From positions 1-64,000 of the forward strand of contig VCJN01001236.1 in assembly GCA_006384855.1 (NCBI GenBank): 64,000 bases of DNA, written 5' to 3'. Each line of letters begins with the position of its first letter. Position 1 is the first letter of the stretch. Origin of the DNA: Tetraselmis striata (taxonomy: Eukaryota > Chlorophyta > Chlorodendrophyceae > Chlorodendrales > Chlorodendraceae). Positions 34,801-46,975 of this stretch are shown here, in pieces. The notes under the pieces were generated by a model. It was given only the letters and a program-made list of their open reading frames with translations, was not told the origin of the DNA and did no database searches. A program made the position numbers and the translations under genes.

Positions 34801-37800
34801 CACTTCTCGCAGTGGGCGGAGGACCATTTTATGGGGTTTGGGGTACTTAAGTGTGGGGTGATGGCATTAGGCCGATATTCCGACGAGACCACGTTACGCG
34901 AACAAGCTGCCCGATGGCAGCTTGGGGGGGAACGGGTACCGGTTGTAAATGAATATAGGTACTTGGGTACGGTCATTAAGTCGGATTTAGGTATGCAACA
35001 CATAGTAGACGACCGGGTTAAGAAGGGTAAACGCGCTATTGAGGCGCTCGATTCAGTATTAGTCGGTGGACGGGACGTAATTCCTATTAATGTGCGTGTG
35101 TCGGTTTTTAAAACCTGTGTACTGCCGGTTTTAACTTATGAGTGTGAAGTATGGGGCATGGATAGAACTAGCGGCGCAAATAAATTACAAACCGTACTCA
35201 ATCAGTGCTTGCGTTGCCTCATTGGGGTAGGTAAAAACTCCCCTGGGGTGGCCACTGCACCGATGATGCGGGAATTGGATATTGCGCCCATAGAGGCTAC
35301 GGCCGCTGCGGCACGGGCTCGGGCGTTCCTTAAAGCATCCGACTTGAATACATGTATAACCCGTTTAGTAGATCAGCCAAGTCGGGCGCGCCCTAACACG
35401 TGGACGTCGGGGACTGTGCGGTGGTTAGATCGACTAGCTAGGGCGAACGTAGGGCTAGCTGAGGGGGCGCACCTTCCACTTGAGTGGAGGTCACTAGCCG
35501 CGCGCGATGCCGCTAAACTAGTAAAGGCATCGGTGTGGGCGCGTTACGAATCGTCGGCATCGTTAGCACGCAATAACACCTGGGGTATGTATGTCCAGGC
35601 GTCCTATGCGTCAAACCCGTTGCCACAGTACGGTGTGGGTGTCCCCGCGGGGGTTGTGGCCGGGTTGCACATTATGATACAATTACGCACCCGAGTATTT
35701 CCCACTGCCCGCCGATTGGCCCGGATTCATGCCATGCCTGAGCGGTTCCTTGAACACTGCCCTGCATGTGGCGGAGGTGAATCTGAGACTATCGAACATA
35801 TGTTGGTGGAGTGCCCGCGGTGGGGGTATCACCGTCATAATTTTGGGTTGTTAGTTCCGGAGTTCAGGGATTTTATTAGTAGTCAGGTTAGTGCGTCAAC
35901 GCCTGAGGACTTAACTGCCTTTATTTTGGGCGGGGTCCCCCCCTCCCTTCACGGCGCCCTGGATTTTACTGGGAATGGTAAATTTTTCCAGCTATGGCGT
36001 CGGGCCCTCCCTCACATTGCTTTTTTTGTTGCACATGTATCGCACTCCCGAAATGCTTTGCTCCGCGGGTTGGGGCTTGCCCCAACTCGCATTACTCGAA
36101 TGGGCCGACGCCCAAACGGGTAGGGCGGACCTTTCGTGGTCAGTGCCGGGTATTTTGATGGCAGTGTTTTAGACGGTGATCCAACAGTGTTGGAAATTCC
36201 GTCACTGGCCTCCAATTAGTCTTGCGAAATGCTTCGGCAATTTGCTTGATGACTATAACGGAGCGTCGCCTACCCAGGGCTTTCCGTAACTGGATTGCTG
36301 CCTAAACGGCCGTCGTAGAGACGCTGCAAGGGTTTCACTGGTGCCAGTCCTGTCCCGGGGGCGGAAAAAAAAAGGGATGTACCTTGTTAAAGGTTTTGCC
36401 GGTACTACGGGTACATCCCTTGTCCGCTCGGTAGAGCGGTCGTCTCGTGTGCGAGAGGTACCGGGTTCGATTCCTGGCCGATGTATTTCGGCAATATCGG
36501 CCCGGCGTGTCCCGGGTTTACTCGGTTGATGCATTGGCCCTTCGGGATTCGAATGAGGCAATGGTCTATGGGCTATGCCAGACCTACGACTGCAGTTGGC
36601 GCACGGGGTCAAGTGCTGGGGCGGCTTCGGCCGATGTCCCGGGGCGAACTTTACTTTTACTACGGGTACAGGTACTCGTAATCCGGACAGCCGGCCTAGG
36701 CGAGCTGGGACCAGCCCGCCTATCCGCACGTTGGCCCATTTTTCAGGTCCTCATTCAATTCGCAACGTAGCCCGGCACTGAATCACTGCGTCTTTGTTAC
36801 GAGATGAGACAGTACCGGTACGAGTATGCAGTGACGACTAAGCTCTCACGGCCCGGCCAGTCTCGAGCCGCCGACTTACATATTCGTAGTCACTCGCTCT
36901 ACAACTGAGCGCCCTAGTCAGCATAAGTTCCCGGGTGTATTATTTCGTACCACTCAATTTAATGGAATGCCTTAGGGCGACGGTTTCATCAGGAGTTGGG
37001 GCGCGGCGTACCGGTGGTCGCAGAGATAGCACTTGGGGCCGTAGATGGGATGGTGCACGTAGTACGCGCCCGCCTCGAGCGAATGCCCGAAGAAGCCGAG
37101 GCCGTAGTCGCCCGAGTGCGGGTCGAACTCGTTGACAAAGGAGAAGGAGTGGAACATCATGGACGGCGCGCCCGACTCGTCGATGTTCGCCAACTGCCCC
37201 GACATGGCCCCCATCGCGATCTCCAGCAGGAGGGTGTCGTCCGGGTCGGCGCGGTACGCTTCGATAAGTGGGATCATATTCAGGCCCGCGCGGTAGTGCA
37301 TCAGGCCGCGCTCCACGCCGCGGTTCACGAACCACTTCCCATTGTTGCCGAGGTCGCCCATCGACCGCGCCCTGGAACAACATGTCGTCCCGATGGATAG
37401 GGGCGGAGGGGGGGGGGGGGGGTCAGAATGCCGCTGCTGCATGCTCCAATTAACTGACGCAACGGATTCCGCGAAGAGCATCTTTGGGTACTTGGTCTCG
37501 AGAAAAATGACAATGCCGCGTGGCCGTCTGCGTTGTTGGTGGCGGAGGCACCGCGGACATAAGAAAAAAGCAAACACAGGAAAATTGCAAAACGGCGGGG
37601 TGCAAATCTGGCCTTGTCATACTAAGAACAGGGTGCAAACTACCCGGCTTGTGCGAAACAGGGTGCAATGACGCGACTGGATTTTCCCGAGTTTGCAACT
37701 TGCGGTCAATTGCGAATCAAGACCGTGCGCTCGGCAGGCTCGACTACCGGTAGCGACTACCTGTACCGGAGCTCGCGAAATGCCGACGATGGGCGATAGC

Positions 37801-40800
37801 GGCGGCTGTGTATCAAGGGGGCGTATCGGGTGCTGCCGACGGCTGCCCGTCACCATCCAGCCGGCCAGCATATCGGCTGCCGACCACGTACTCCAGGCAG
37901 AGAGCTGTATATACTAGCGAGCTAGTACTCGTAGGCGCCCCGTCGCGTGCTGTGCGAAATCAGCAGTGCGGCTTAGATCCGCGCCACCAGTGGCTTGTTG
38001 AGCGGCGGTTGGCGTGGCGCGTGAACTACGACGCTTCATTAGTTGCCTGGACGTTGTCACATGTTGCGGGCCTTGCCGGCATGCCGAGTAGAAATGGGGG
38101 ACGAGCAAATTGCATATCGCCGTCGTCGCGTCAAATGAGACGTCGGATCAGAGTTGCGTACGAGGGAACCGGCACGAGGTCGCACGTCCCCACCCTGTTC
38201 TGAGACTGCGCCAACCTCGGCATGCACCCTGTTTAACGACACCCTGATGTTTTGCGATCTGCCATCGCGCGGGATTGCAACCTGTTCTGCGAAAGCCGGG
38301 TAAGCACCCTACCCATCTAAGGCAAGCCGGCAACTACTGGCGCCATCATCCAAGCGTTTGGCGGCCGGCGTATACCGCTAGAAAGTTAGGGTATGGGCAC
38401 TGCTTATTCCTGCGATCAGTGGTGACTGCATCGGCGAGGCCGCACCCTCCGTTCCATGCCCAGTTGGGGAGGCTCCGCATGTAGCCCAGGATGGCCTCCA
38501 GGGTGCGGGCCGCCGGCCGCGTGTGCCCAAAGTACGACAGCCACACGTACACCTCCTCCTGCCCCGTCGTGTCGAAGTTGAACTCCGAGCCGTAGGGGAA
38601 CTGCTCCTCCGTCCACGCGTCCGCCCGCAGCCGCATCGCATCCTCCACCTACGCAACATCGCCGCTCGTCCGATCAACAGCAGCAGGCCGGGGAGCGCTG
38701 GTGCTGCGTGCCGGCCGGTGAATGGCCACGCTACGCTGATGTGAACCGCTTCCAGAAAAGCGATGGGTGCGAGCAGACGCGTACTGCTGATATTGACAGC
38801 CATATACTTGTACGTAAAAAAAGCCGTGAAATTTCACTTGTGGGAGAAATTTTGGGGGTGCTTTCTCCGTTTCGTAGGATTTTTGGTTATATAATGTTTA
38901 TTACATAAGGGCTTTCACAAAAGCGCACTACAAACAGAACTAACAGCAACCATGAAAGGTTGCCAGCAAAAGAGAGACACAAGCCTGAAACCAAGGTCGA
39001 GCAGGAGGACAGGGAGCCAAGAACCAAGAAGGAGCCAAGGGAACCACGAAGTCACTTTGGTTATATAATCCTTATACGTACGTAGTCTGCTTCTGGATTG
39101 CGACCGGCGAGGCGCTTTCGTATAATTAATTTCTTCCGCATCCGTATCCGTATCCGTATCCGTATCCGTATCCGTACCGGGTAGTAGCCGAGCACGGAAG
39201 GGCGGCAGCTATGCATATGGTGCATTGCGACGGGGGCGGGCGGCCGTGAGGCCGCTTGGGTGGCCGTGCGCTTTCGAGTGATGGCGGGTGATGCGCCCAC
39301 CCACAGCCGTACCTCGCGTGCAAAGCCGGCGATCGTTTCGTTCCACCTCCCCTCTTCCCATAGCGCGTACAGCACCTGCACAAGTCGGCATTAAGGCACG
39401 GCACCAAACCCCGTCAGCAGAACCGTCAGGCGGGCGAGTTTGAGTTGAGCGCGGCATGCCACTCGGCCAGAGAGACAGCGGAGTGCGTGCGCATTGGCTA
39501 CGGCAGCCCCAGCTTGCAACATGCGGCAAAGCATAGCGGGGTCAGCAAGGTGGAACGCGGGCGCGCACCTCACGGAACACCGTCCCGTCCATCAAGCCGA
39601 CGCCGGGGCTGCCCAGGGCCTTCACGGTGCGAAACGCCCTCTCCAGGTACCACTGCCACGGATGCGCGGTGTCCATCCTGGGTCGCGGGTATTCAGGAAG
39701 CATGCCCGCGTGTCAAGGCAGCGGCGCGCCGTCCAGGGATGTTGGGGCACGTGGCGTTGGGGGATATGGGCACAAAAGTGGGAGAGGGCAATCGCTAAAG
39801 GTGTGCTGGACAGTAAACCGGGTAGGGAGAGGGGGTTAGATAACAATAGATGTAGAGAAAGAGAAAGATGATATAAATATGGATAAAGGGAACGGTGTAG
39901 ATATGGCTAGCCAGGGATAGTGATCTTGACAACGAGAGTACATGTGTGTAGCCCACATCAACTGAGGAAGGATGGGACTTGTTGGGAGAGGGGGGGGGGG
40001 GTGCTGGCGGTGGTGGTGGCAGTGTGGGGTGGGGGGAAGAAAGGCCCCGCACCGGTCGTAAAAGCGGGCCACCCGGTACATGGCCCAGTACACCGCGGTC
40101 TGGTGCGGCACGTTGTAGCCGCGGTACGTCGCGTTGGCCATCGCGGGCGCTATGCACCAGATAGGGCCGCTGACCGGCATGCGGCACTTGTCCATCTCTG
40201 TGTAGTTGTACGGGAAGGGCACACCGAGCTTGCCGGCCGGCGGAGCGTCGGAGAGCGCATACGGGTTCGAGTTGCCAATCGCGCTGGCGACCATCCACGG
40301 GCGATCGGGTAGCGGGAATGCGGGCCCGGCCGCGCGGCCGCCGCTGTCTCCCATGGACTGGTCCGCATCTGGGAGGGCGTCGGCGGCGCCGTCCGGCAGC
40401 GGGTCCGGGTAGTAGAACATCGTCATGCGGATGCCGTCGGTGTCCGGGTCCTGCAGCGACAGCAGCGGCGGCTGCGCGACGCCCGGCTTGGTGCCGTACA
40501 GCGTCCACCGGATGTACTCATCAACCCTCGCCACCTCCGCCTGCGAGCCGTGGGGCCGCCACAGGGCGCAGCCACCGTCAACCTCCGTCTTGCAAATTCA
40601 CCAACATCCGAATTCGCTCCCGAGTTTCACGGCGGCAGGGAACGGCCACTCCATGTGCCGCTCTGTCAACCTACCTGCACGGGCGCAAAGTTGACTTTTG
40701 TGGCAAACCCCAGGTTGTTCCCCGCTCCCGCATCATCGCTCAAGCCGACGATGTACGCACGCGAGTCCTGTGCAGGCATTCGCCGTCTGTGTTTCAGCAC

Positions 40801-41314
40801 TGGCATGTGTGCGGCATCCCCGAGCTGGAGCAGGGTGGCGTGACGGCGCTGCTGTGAGTCGCCTCTGCGCCCGACATGTGACCAGGGGACATCGGTGGTT
40901 GCGTGAACATGAAGGCACAGGGTTTGGGGGGAGGGGGGGGACCTGCAAGATGTGGCGCCCGTCTTCGCGGTCCCACGGCATCACACTCGCGCTGCGCCCA
41001 AAGGGGTCGGGAAACTCGCGCGGCAGCCAGGCAGCAGTTGCCCAGTGTCGGCCGAGCCGCGCCACCTGCGCGACCCACTCGGCAGCGCATCAGCGGTGTT
41101 GACCACTGGCACCGCAGCCTGGGATTGCGCACCAAGCGTAGCCAGGGCCTAAACTAATCCTGCCGGCGTGAGTTAAAACTGCAACACTGTACATCTTTGT
41201 GAGGAATGACTCAGACGGCGGCTCCTGTTTGTGGCTCAGACGGCGGCGGACAGTTGTGTGTGTCGGTGTCAACAGCCCCAGGCGTACATAAAAAAACACC
41301 GACACCGACACCCA

Positions 41315-41357
<43 letters not shown>

Positions 41358-44300
41358 GCGCGCGCGCGTACACATGTCTGCCCATGCCAATACAGAAACA
41401 TAAAGATTCTGAAAAATGATCTCTTGCATCGGCCAGGTAGCTGGGAGGATCATCTAGGGGATGAGCGCGGATGGGCCTGAGTGAAGAGAACCAGGGAGAG
41501 CCGGGGGGGGGGGGGGGGGGGGGGGGGAGGAAGATGGAAGGACCTGCTCGCTGAAGGCTGGCAGCACGTGGTAGTGCGCCACGGCCTCACTCCCGTCGCT
41601 CAGCCTCACTGCCAGCCGCGCCCGCCCCCGCCGGGCGCCACGCACCGTGACCTCCACGTACTCGCCCACCCGCACCGGGGGCCCGGCCTGCAGCACCCCG
41701 GGCGGGTTGCACGTCACGGACTCCACGCGCAAGGGGCTGCCCGGGGGCAGCTGGACCAGGAGGGAGGCGTTGGCCATGTCGGTGGAGATGGTGTAGCCGG
41801 GCACGGCGTGCAGGGACGCCACCCCGAGGGCGCCGAGGGCGGCGTCCCTCGCCCGCGGCCCGCCGTTGCTCAGCTTGAAGCGGATGGCAAAGGAGGCGTG
41901 CTGGTCTGGTGGGGCACAAGGGGGCATTGTGTCAGGGGACGGTCCGCCAATGGTGTAGAGTGGCGCCAATGGCGCCGCCGCCACCAATGACCTTCATGCC
42001 TAGCGACCTGGCTATGCCAGCAATATCAGAATCACCACCCCCACCACCCTCACCTTCACCCTCACCACCAACATCGTCATCACTAGCACCAGCAACAGCA
42101 CCACCACCATCACCATCATCACCATCATCAGCACCATCATCCTTCCCAAGCGCATGTCAATGTACAACGTCCAATGTCTTCCCCAATGGCTCGGTCTCGC
42201 ATTGGTAGTTGGCAATGGGGGGGGGGGGGGGGGGGGGGGCGGTGGGGGCACCTGGCGCGAGATCCAGCACGGTGGGCGGGTTCCAGTGCTGAACGCCGGT
42301 GAGCCGCATGGTCTCGTTGCCATGCCTGCAGCGCAGCAGACGCCATCTGCGGTGAGTGCCCATGTGACAGCGGGCAAAGACCACCAGGACACGGACCAAC
42401 CCCTTTGCCGCTGTCGTAAGACAAAAGCGAGCGGCGCTGACAGAGGTGTTAGTCGCACCCACACACACCCTCTGATGGCCCATTCGTAATGCGGCAGAGG
42501 ACGGCCGGGCACTGGTCTGGAGTGGGCCCCAAGGCCGGCCGCATGCATGGGGGTATCGTACCAGGAGGGCCACGGCGACCGCGGGTCGGGCCACACCCCC
42601 GTCTCCGCCAGGCGGGGCTCCATCTGCCAGGCGGGCGCCTGCTGGTTGAGCTCCCACTCCTCCGCCCACGCCCCGCTCAGCACCGTCCACTCGCTCAGCG
42701 ACCCGTCAAAGGCGCAGTCCTCCAGCACCGGCCGCTGTGCCAGCAGCAGCCGCAGCAGCGCCGCAGCAGGGGCGTGCTGCTGTCAGAGGTCCCGTGCCAA
42801 CATGCGCCCCAAAGACTATTTGACCGATGATGACAAGGAGGGCTGCTCGCCTGTGCGGCGGTGGCAAGCCTACTAGCTAATGAGAATGAATGCTCCTTTC
42901 CCAGGTCCCCAAGCCGGACACCACCGACCAGTTGTTTGGCAGTTTGTAGAGTCTCGACGCAGCCGCTACTTTTGCCATGATAGCGATGGCGTGACCGAGT
43001 CGCGGCAATGGACCCCCCCCCCCCCCCCCCCCCCTCCAGCGATATGCCGGTCTCCCGGCAGGCGCCAGTAGGCAAAGCACTCACCCATGCCTCAAGCCGC
43101 GCGCTGGCAGTGTGCGGCGCAGCCAGCATGGAGCGGTTCCCCGCCAGCCTCACCCACTCCGCAAACCCGTGCCGGCCCCCGATGTGTGGGTCCACAAACG
43201 AGTTGGTGCGGGCGATCTCCTCCAGCTGCATGTCTGCATGCGGGCATTGGCACCGACGGCCTTGATTCAGAGCCGCCCCACCGGAATCCGGGTCCGTACA
43301 AGACACATCAGCGCAAGGGCGCTGTGTCCCCAGTGCGCCATACAAGCCCCCCCCCCCCCCCCTCTCCACTTGACCACACACACATCCCCCGCATCCCCCA
43401 CGCGTGCATACATCTACTGCCAAGTACTTTCGGGCGAGACTAAGATTGATGCCAGACCACAAACTGCACTTCATGAGCTGAGGCCCAGAAGCGTGGGAAG
43501 TGAGTCTGGCTGCTCTCTGCCGTCTTGCAGGTGGGGAGGGCGCTCACTGTCGGTGTTGCCGTCCGCCGGGGCGGTGAAGCCCAGGCCGCCGACGCGCAGG
43601 GGCTGGCCGGACACGTTGGTGATGTTCCAGCGGATGAGGAAGCCGTCGCCGTCGCCGGCACCGACACGCTCATAGGCGCGCACCTGCGGGCAGCGCGCCG
43701 GCTGAGTGCGCCGCTGCTGCGTCCAGCGGGGGGCCGGCGGCGCATTCCCCTCTCCCGAACGCTCGCATTGGAACACGCCGGAAGGGGAGCACATTTGGGG
43801 GCGCATGCACATGCCGTACCACACTGCTCCCTGTGTGCACCAGATGTAAAATGCAACGGTAGAACTTCCTTGACGAAAAAAAAGGGTTTCACGGGGCATC
43901 GTGCGGTGTCTCCTTCATTGTTTGTATCTAAATAGGCTTCGTTCATTTGACAGCCTTCCCTCTGCGCAGGGTGCTCAACAGTCACAGTTATAACCCCCTC
44001 CCCCCCCCCGATTCCCATCAACACACAAACATAACACTTCTTGGCGCCCTGGGCCGATAGATGGGTGCATCCCGCAACGGAGTCCCCGTTTGCCGAGCCG
44101 CGGGCCGCAAGGGGGGCGGATGCCGCCGGCCGGCGTGACCCACCACGCGGAGGCCCAGCGGGAAGGGCTGCGCGCCGCCGCCCTCCAGCAGGGAGGTGAT
44201 GTCGTCTGCCACGTACACGTGCTCGGGCTGGCCGTCCAGCCTGGCGGCCTGCCAGCAGCGCGGCGCGGGGATGACACGACGTCAGCATTAGCTCCCCCCC

Positions 44301-46522
44301 CCCCCCCTCTCCCCCTCTTTGGTTGCACGGACTCCTCGGGCCGCCGCAGGGCGCACCTGGCCCAGCGCCCCCACCGCCGCAGAGGAGTACATCGCCCAGC
44401 GGTCGCGGGGGCTGGCGCTGGCGGGGGCGTCCCGCGGCCGCACGCGCAGCGTGAGGTCGCCCAGGTGGTGACAGCCGGGGACGGCGCGCTCGGGGCGGTT
44501 CCAGCCTTTCAGTGGAGGCACAAACGAAAAGTTGTGCGGCGGCATGTCGTCCGCCTCCAGCCTGCGACCCGGATACGCGGGGACAGCGGAACCAGCGGAA
44601 TGACGGGCACTTAGCCCGCTGCCGGTGATATGGACCGCACGCTGGCTGCAGTCCCAGTGTCATTCCGGTGAGGCGCGGGCTGACGCAATGGGGGAAAAGC
44701 TTCCACGGCGCTAGGGGCAGCACTGGCGCCAATGCCCGGCCCTTCTGCCCCCCCCCCCCTTCTGCCCACATCCCGCGGAGAGGCCCCCCGTGGCCGCTAA
44801 GCAATTCACACATGAATGCAAACAGTGCCGCACCCCACATGCCTATACCTCCTATACCTACATATAGTGTCCAAGCCATGCAAGCCGTGGGGCGAAGAGG
44901 GGGGGGGGGTCGCACATCAGGCGCTGCACCGTATGGGACCCGCGCCGCAGCTGCACCCGCAGGCCGCCTGCGGTGAAGTTGAGGTCTGGCACTTCCGGCG
45001 GCGACTCCTTCAGGTAGGACACCCAGCCAGGGGCCGCTACAGCCGCGGCGCTGGACTTGAAGAACACATGCGGCTGGCGCGGAAGGGGTCGGGGCAGCGG
45101 GATGTGTTCTCTCAGCATTGCCACCACCACAAGCCTGAGACCTGCCGCGCCTGACACACTCTCACGCGGGTGGCGGCACAGCCCGGGAGTTGCAGCATGG
45201 GGTATAGGGACTGCTGGCAGGCATGGCCACGCGGATATGCCGGCAGCGGGAGGCGTGTGGCATGCCTGCATCTGTGGTGTGATGTGGTGCGTGATGACGT
45301 TATCATGACATCGGTGTGCATCATGTCCACGCGCTGGGTTCCGCGTATGACATTTGCTACTAACCCTCCGTGAAGCACGAAACACATACCTCTCTGCAAA
45401 TACATCAAAAATACATCTCGAGTACACCATGGAATCTCTGCCTCGATGGTGCATAGCAATTTGTCATGTCGATGACCCGCAAATCCGTTACCGCAAGTGG
45501 CGCCGCAATCGTATATGTGGAACCGCTATACTCTCCTCAAACCTGCCATGCCCCCGCTAATGCCTTTGCCTGCTGCTGCATCCATCCCATGCGACCCTGC
45601 ACCTGTGCTGCATGGAGTGACGCGTGTGTGCATAAGTGGACTTATGATGGGCACGGCGTCCAGGGCACGGCGTGGCTATGATGCATAATTGGATTCATGC
45701 CAAAAGTAGTTATTATAATGCTATGGCCAAAGCAGCTGATGCTACGAGCCCTGCTCGGGGAGCCCGCACCTTTGCCTCCTCGGCCGGTGAGCTCGGGCGC
45801 TGCCCTTGCTGGGGCACCGCAAACGTGAAGCCCTCGCAGCGCGCGTCACTGTCACACTGCGCCCTGGCTCCATCCACGGTGTAGAGGCCCTCGCGCAAGT
45901 CATTCCCCGCTGGTTGCGAGCGGCGCAAGCAGGAGCGTCACGGCGTCAGGGCAGCCGGCACACCCGGGTGGATACGCAGACACGAGCCAAGAAGGCCGTT
46001 GGCTCGAGCACAGCCTGCGCGGCACTGTCGCAGCGGCTGCGGCGGCTGGGCGGCCGGAATGTGTACCGCGACTTTGTTGCAGCGACTTTCTGTACCCGAA
46101 GGCGGGTCTAAGCAACCAGTCGCGACTGTAGAGCGCGACGAAATGCTTAGTACGAGGAGTCGCAACAGGTACCCGGCATCTCGGGCGGGCGACCCGCCTG
46201 GCCGTTGGTCTAAGAGGGCCCGAGTCTCGGCCATCAACATCCCCAGAGGGATTACAGCGGTGGGCCGAGACTCGTCGGCAGGGTTCACGACAACGCGTCG
46301 GCATGTGGGTCGAGTCTGGGGTGCGCCTGTATTCACGAGAGGGTGGTCACCAGGAAGAAAGCCGTCCAGGCGCCTATAGGTGTAGGCCGCCGGCGGGGGG
46401 CTAGTCGTGCGAGTACGCGTAGCATCCGCCACGCCGTTGTGTAGCCGAGTACCCGTTCTGGCACTCGTAGTGCCTAGCACGACGGCAGGCAGCAGCAGCG
46501 CCGACAGCAGTGCCCTCGCCAT
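31855..46522 (-). CDS. Secreted DUF5695-like protein, glycosidase-type fold (C-terminus uncertain)
   Basis: Eighteen exons join in phase: 46522-46351, 45909-45770, 45073-44916, 44561-44357, 44248-44144, 43683-43548, 43233-43085, 42734-42562, 42325-42252, 41905-41544, 41065-40943, 40767-40675, 40540-40053, 39677-39569, 39375-39313, 38648-38446, 37371-37012 and 32101-31855, at least 1120 residues. A signal peptide (MARALLSALLLPAVVLG) and a Cys-containing Apple-like module (CDSDARCEGFTF, KPHVFFKSS) come first. Then follow blocks that I recall from DUF5695 proteins: HHLGDLTLRVRP, SFVDPHIGGRHGF, HWNPPTVLDLAP, DSRAYIVGLSDDAGAG, FNFDTTGQEEVYVWL and NEFDPHSGDYGLG. The second half looks like an alpha/alpha-barrel carbohydrate enzyme. 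Substrate unknown. Further 3' exons probably exist (a candidate lies at 31391-31545); no stop is assigned. Confidence 0.72.
32291..33634. mobile_element. Non-autonomous DNA transposon with TIRs and TA target duplication
   Basis: The left end starts GTGCCTCGGGCAAATATG and continues with TTGTATATATACAAC. The right end is its inverse (CATATTTGCCCGAGGCAC). TA stands on both sides (32289-32290 and 33635-33636). The left end also carries two tandem palindromes, GTTGTATATATACAAC. The GC-rich interior has open frames (32819-33427 and 32871-33470) with no transposase motif seen. TA duplication suggests Tc1/mariner-type mobilisation, which is inferred. It lies in the large intron of the DUF5695-like gene. 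Confidence 0.75.
33883..34129 (-). mobile_element. tRNA-derived SINE, copy 2
   Basis: Minus-strand copy with A box (CGCTCGGTAGAGCGG on the minus strand), B box near GGTTCGATTCC, body and TTTACTTT tail. The LINE at 34131 inserted at its 5' end. Confidence 0.85.
34131..36371 (+). mobile_element. 5'-truncated LINE with intact reverse transcriptase frame
   Basis: Non-LTR retrotransposon of 2.24 kb with poly-A at 36365-36371 and a 12-bp target duplication (AAGGGATGTACC at 34119-34130 and 36372-36383). The frame stays open to 36123. It begins inside the reverse transcriptase (VPKKGDATVMDNYRGISIMG) and shows GFIDFRKAYDTVPHELL, RGLRQGCPASPILFN and the catalytic YADD (QLYADDAVGI). It ends in a CCHC knuckle (CPACGGGESETIEHMLVECP). 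The endonuclease and any ORF1 are absent, so it is truncated at the 5' end, as LINEs commonly are. The clade was not determined. The open frame reads upstream into the antisense SINE, which is accidental. Confidence 0.9.
36416..36657 (+). mobile_element. tRNA-derived SINE, copy 3, with target duplication
   Basis: Head with CGCTCGGTAGAGCGG (A box) and GGGTTCGATTCC (B box), the family body and the GAACTTTACTTT tail. A 13-base direct repeat, TACTACGGGTACA, flanks it (36403-36415 and 36658-36670). It faces copy 2 head to head; the LINE separates them. Confidence 0.88.
37631..38309. mobile_element. Inverted-repeat element, probably a non-autonomous DNA transposon
   Basis: The left end (GGGTGCAAACTACCCGGC, then GCGAAACAGGGTGCAAT) matches the inverse of the right end (GGGTGCTTACCCGGC, then GCAGAACAGGTTGCAAT). 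GGGTGCA-type motifs recur near both ends. About 680 bp, in the intron between exons 38648-38446 and 37371-37012. No target duplication was identified. Confidence 0.6.
38899..38960 (+). repeat. Dispersed repeat, copy 2 of 3
   Basis: Shares GCGCACTACAAACAGAACTA and CAACCATGAAAGGTT with copy 1. Lies in an intron of the DUF5695-like gene. Confidence 0.75.
39137..39177. repeat. CCGTAT hexanucleotide tandem repeat
   Basis: About six copies of CCGTAT in an intron of the DUF5695-like gene, just before exon 39375-39313 (39313 is its downstream end). Confidence 0.95.
41319..41368. repeat. CA/CG dinucleotide repeat
   Basis: CA run followed by a short CG run, in the intron between exons 41905-41544 and 41065-40943. 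Confidence 0.95.
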
Positions 46523-46914
46523 TTGAACGGCGCAGCGGAGGCTGGGCATTTGACGGCTTGAGGGGCGCAACTTAATAAACGTGTTGGGAGTTAGCGGATT
46601 GGGGCAGGGACATCTTATCCTGCCTGGTGCGGCGCTGGAACCGGCGGTATTTAAAACGCCGTAGCGACCATTACCACTATCTACCACCTCAGTTGTGATC
46701 CCTACCAGTACAAGGATCTTTTATCCCTTTTTACCCTTTTTATCCCTTTTTGTAATTCGCACCAGCAAAAGGATCTTTTATGCGGATCTTAAGTCCTGCT
46801 TTTAGCGGTGGATTTGTTACTGGTTTTATTTTTGTAACTCGCACCAGTGAAGATCTGTATTCTACTCTGAACAGTATAAGCCGTCAGTAAGTAGAAAGTT
46901 TTCAGACGTCTCTC

Positions 46915-46975
46915 ATAATTGCTCTTAGTTCTCTTTGTAGTGCGTTTTTGTGAAAGCCCCGATGTAAATATATTT
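46915..46975 (-). repeat. Dispersed repeat, copy 3 of 3
   Basis: Inverse of copies 1 and 2: GGGCTTTCACAAAAACGCAC, then CTACAAAGAGAACTA on the minus strand. It is the most diverged copy. Confidence 0.65.

Noticed and set aside
36421-36490. tRNA gene
   Set aside because: A and B boxes are present, but the acceptor stem does not close and the same head occurs in four copies with a common body and target duplications, so it is a SINE head.
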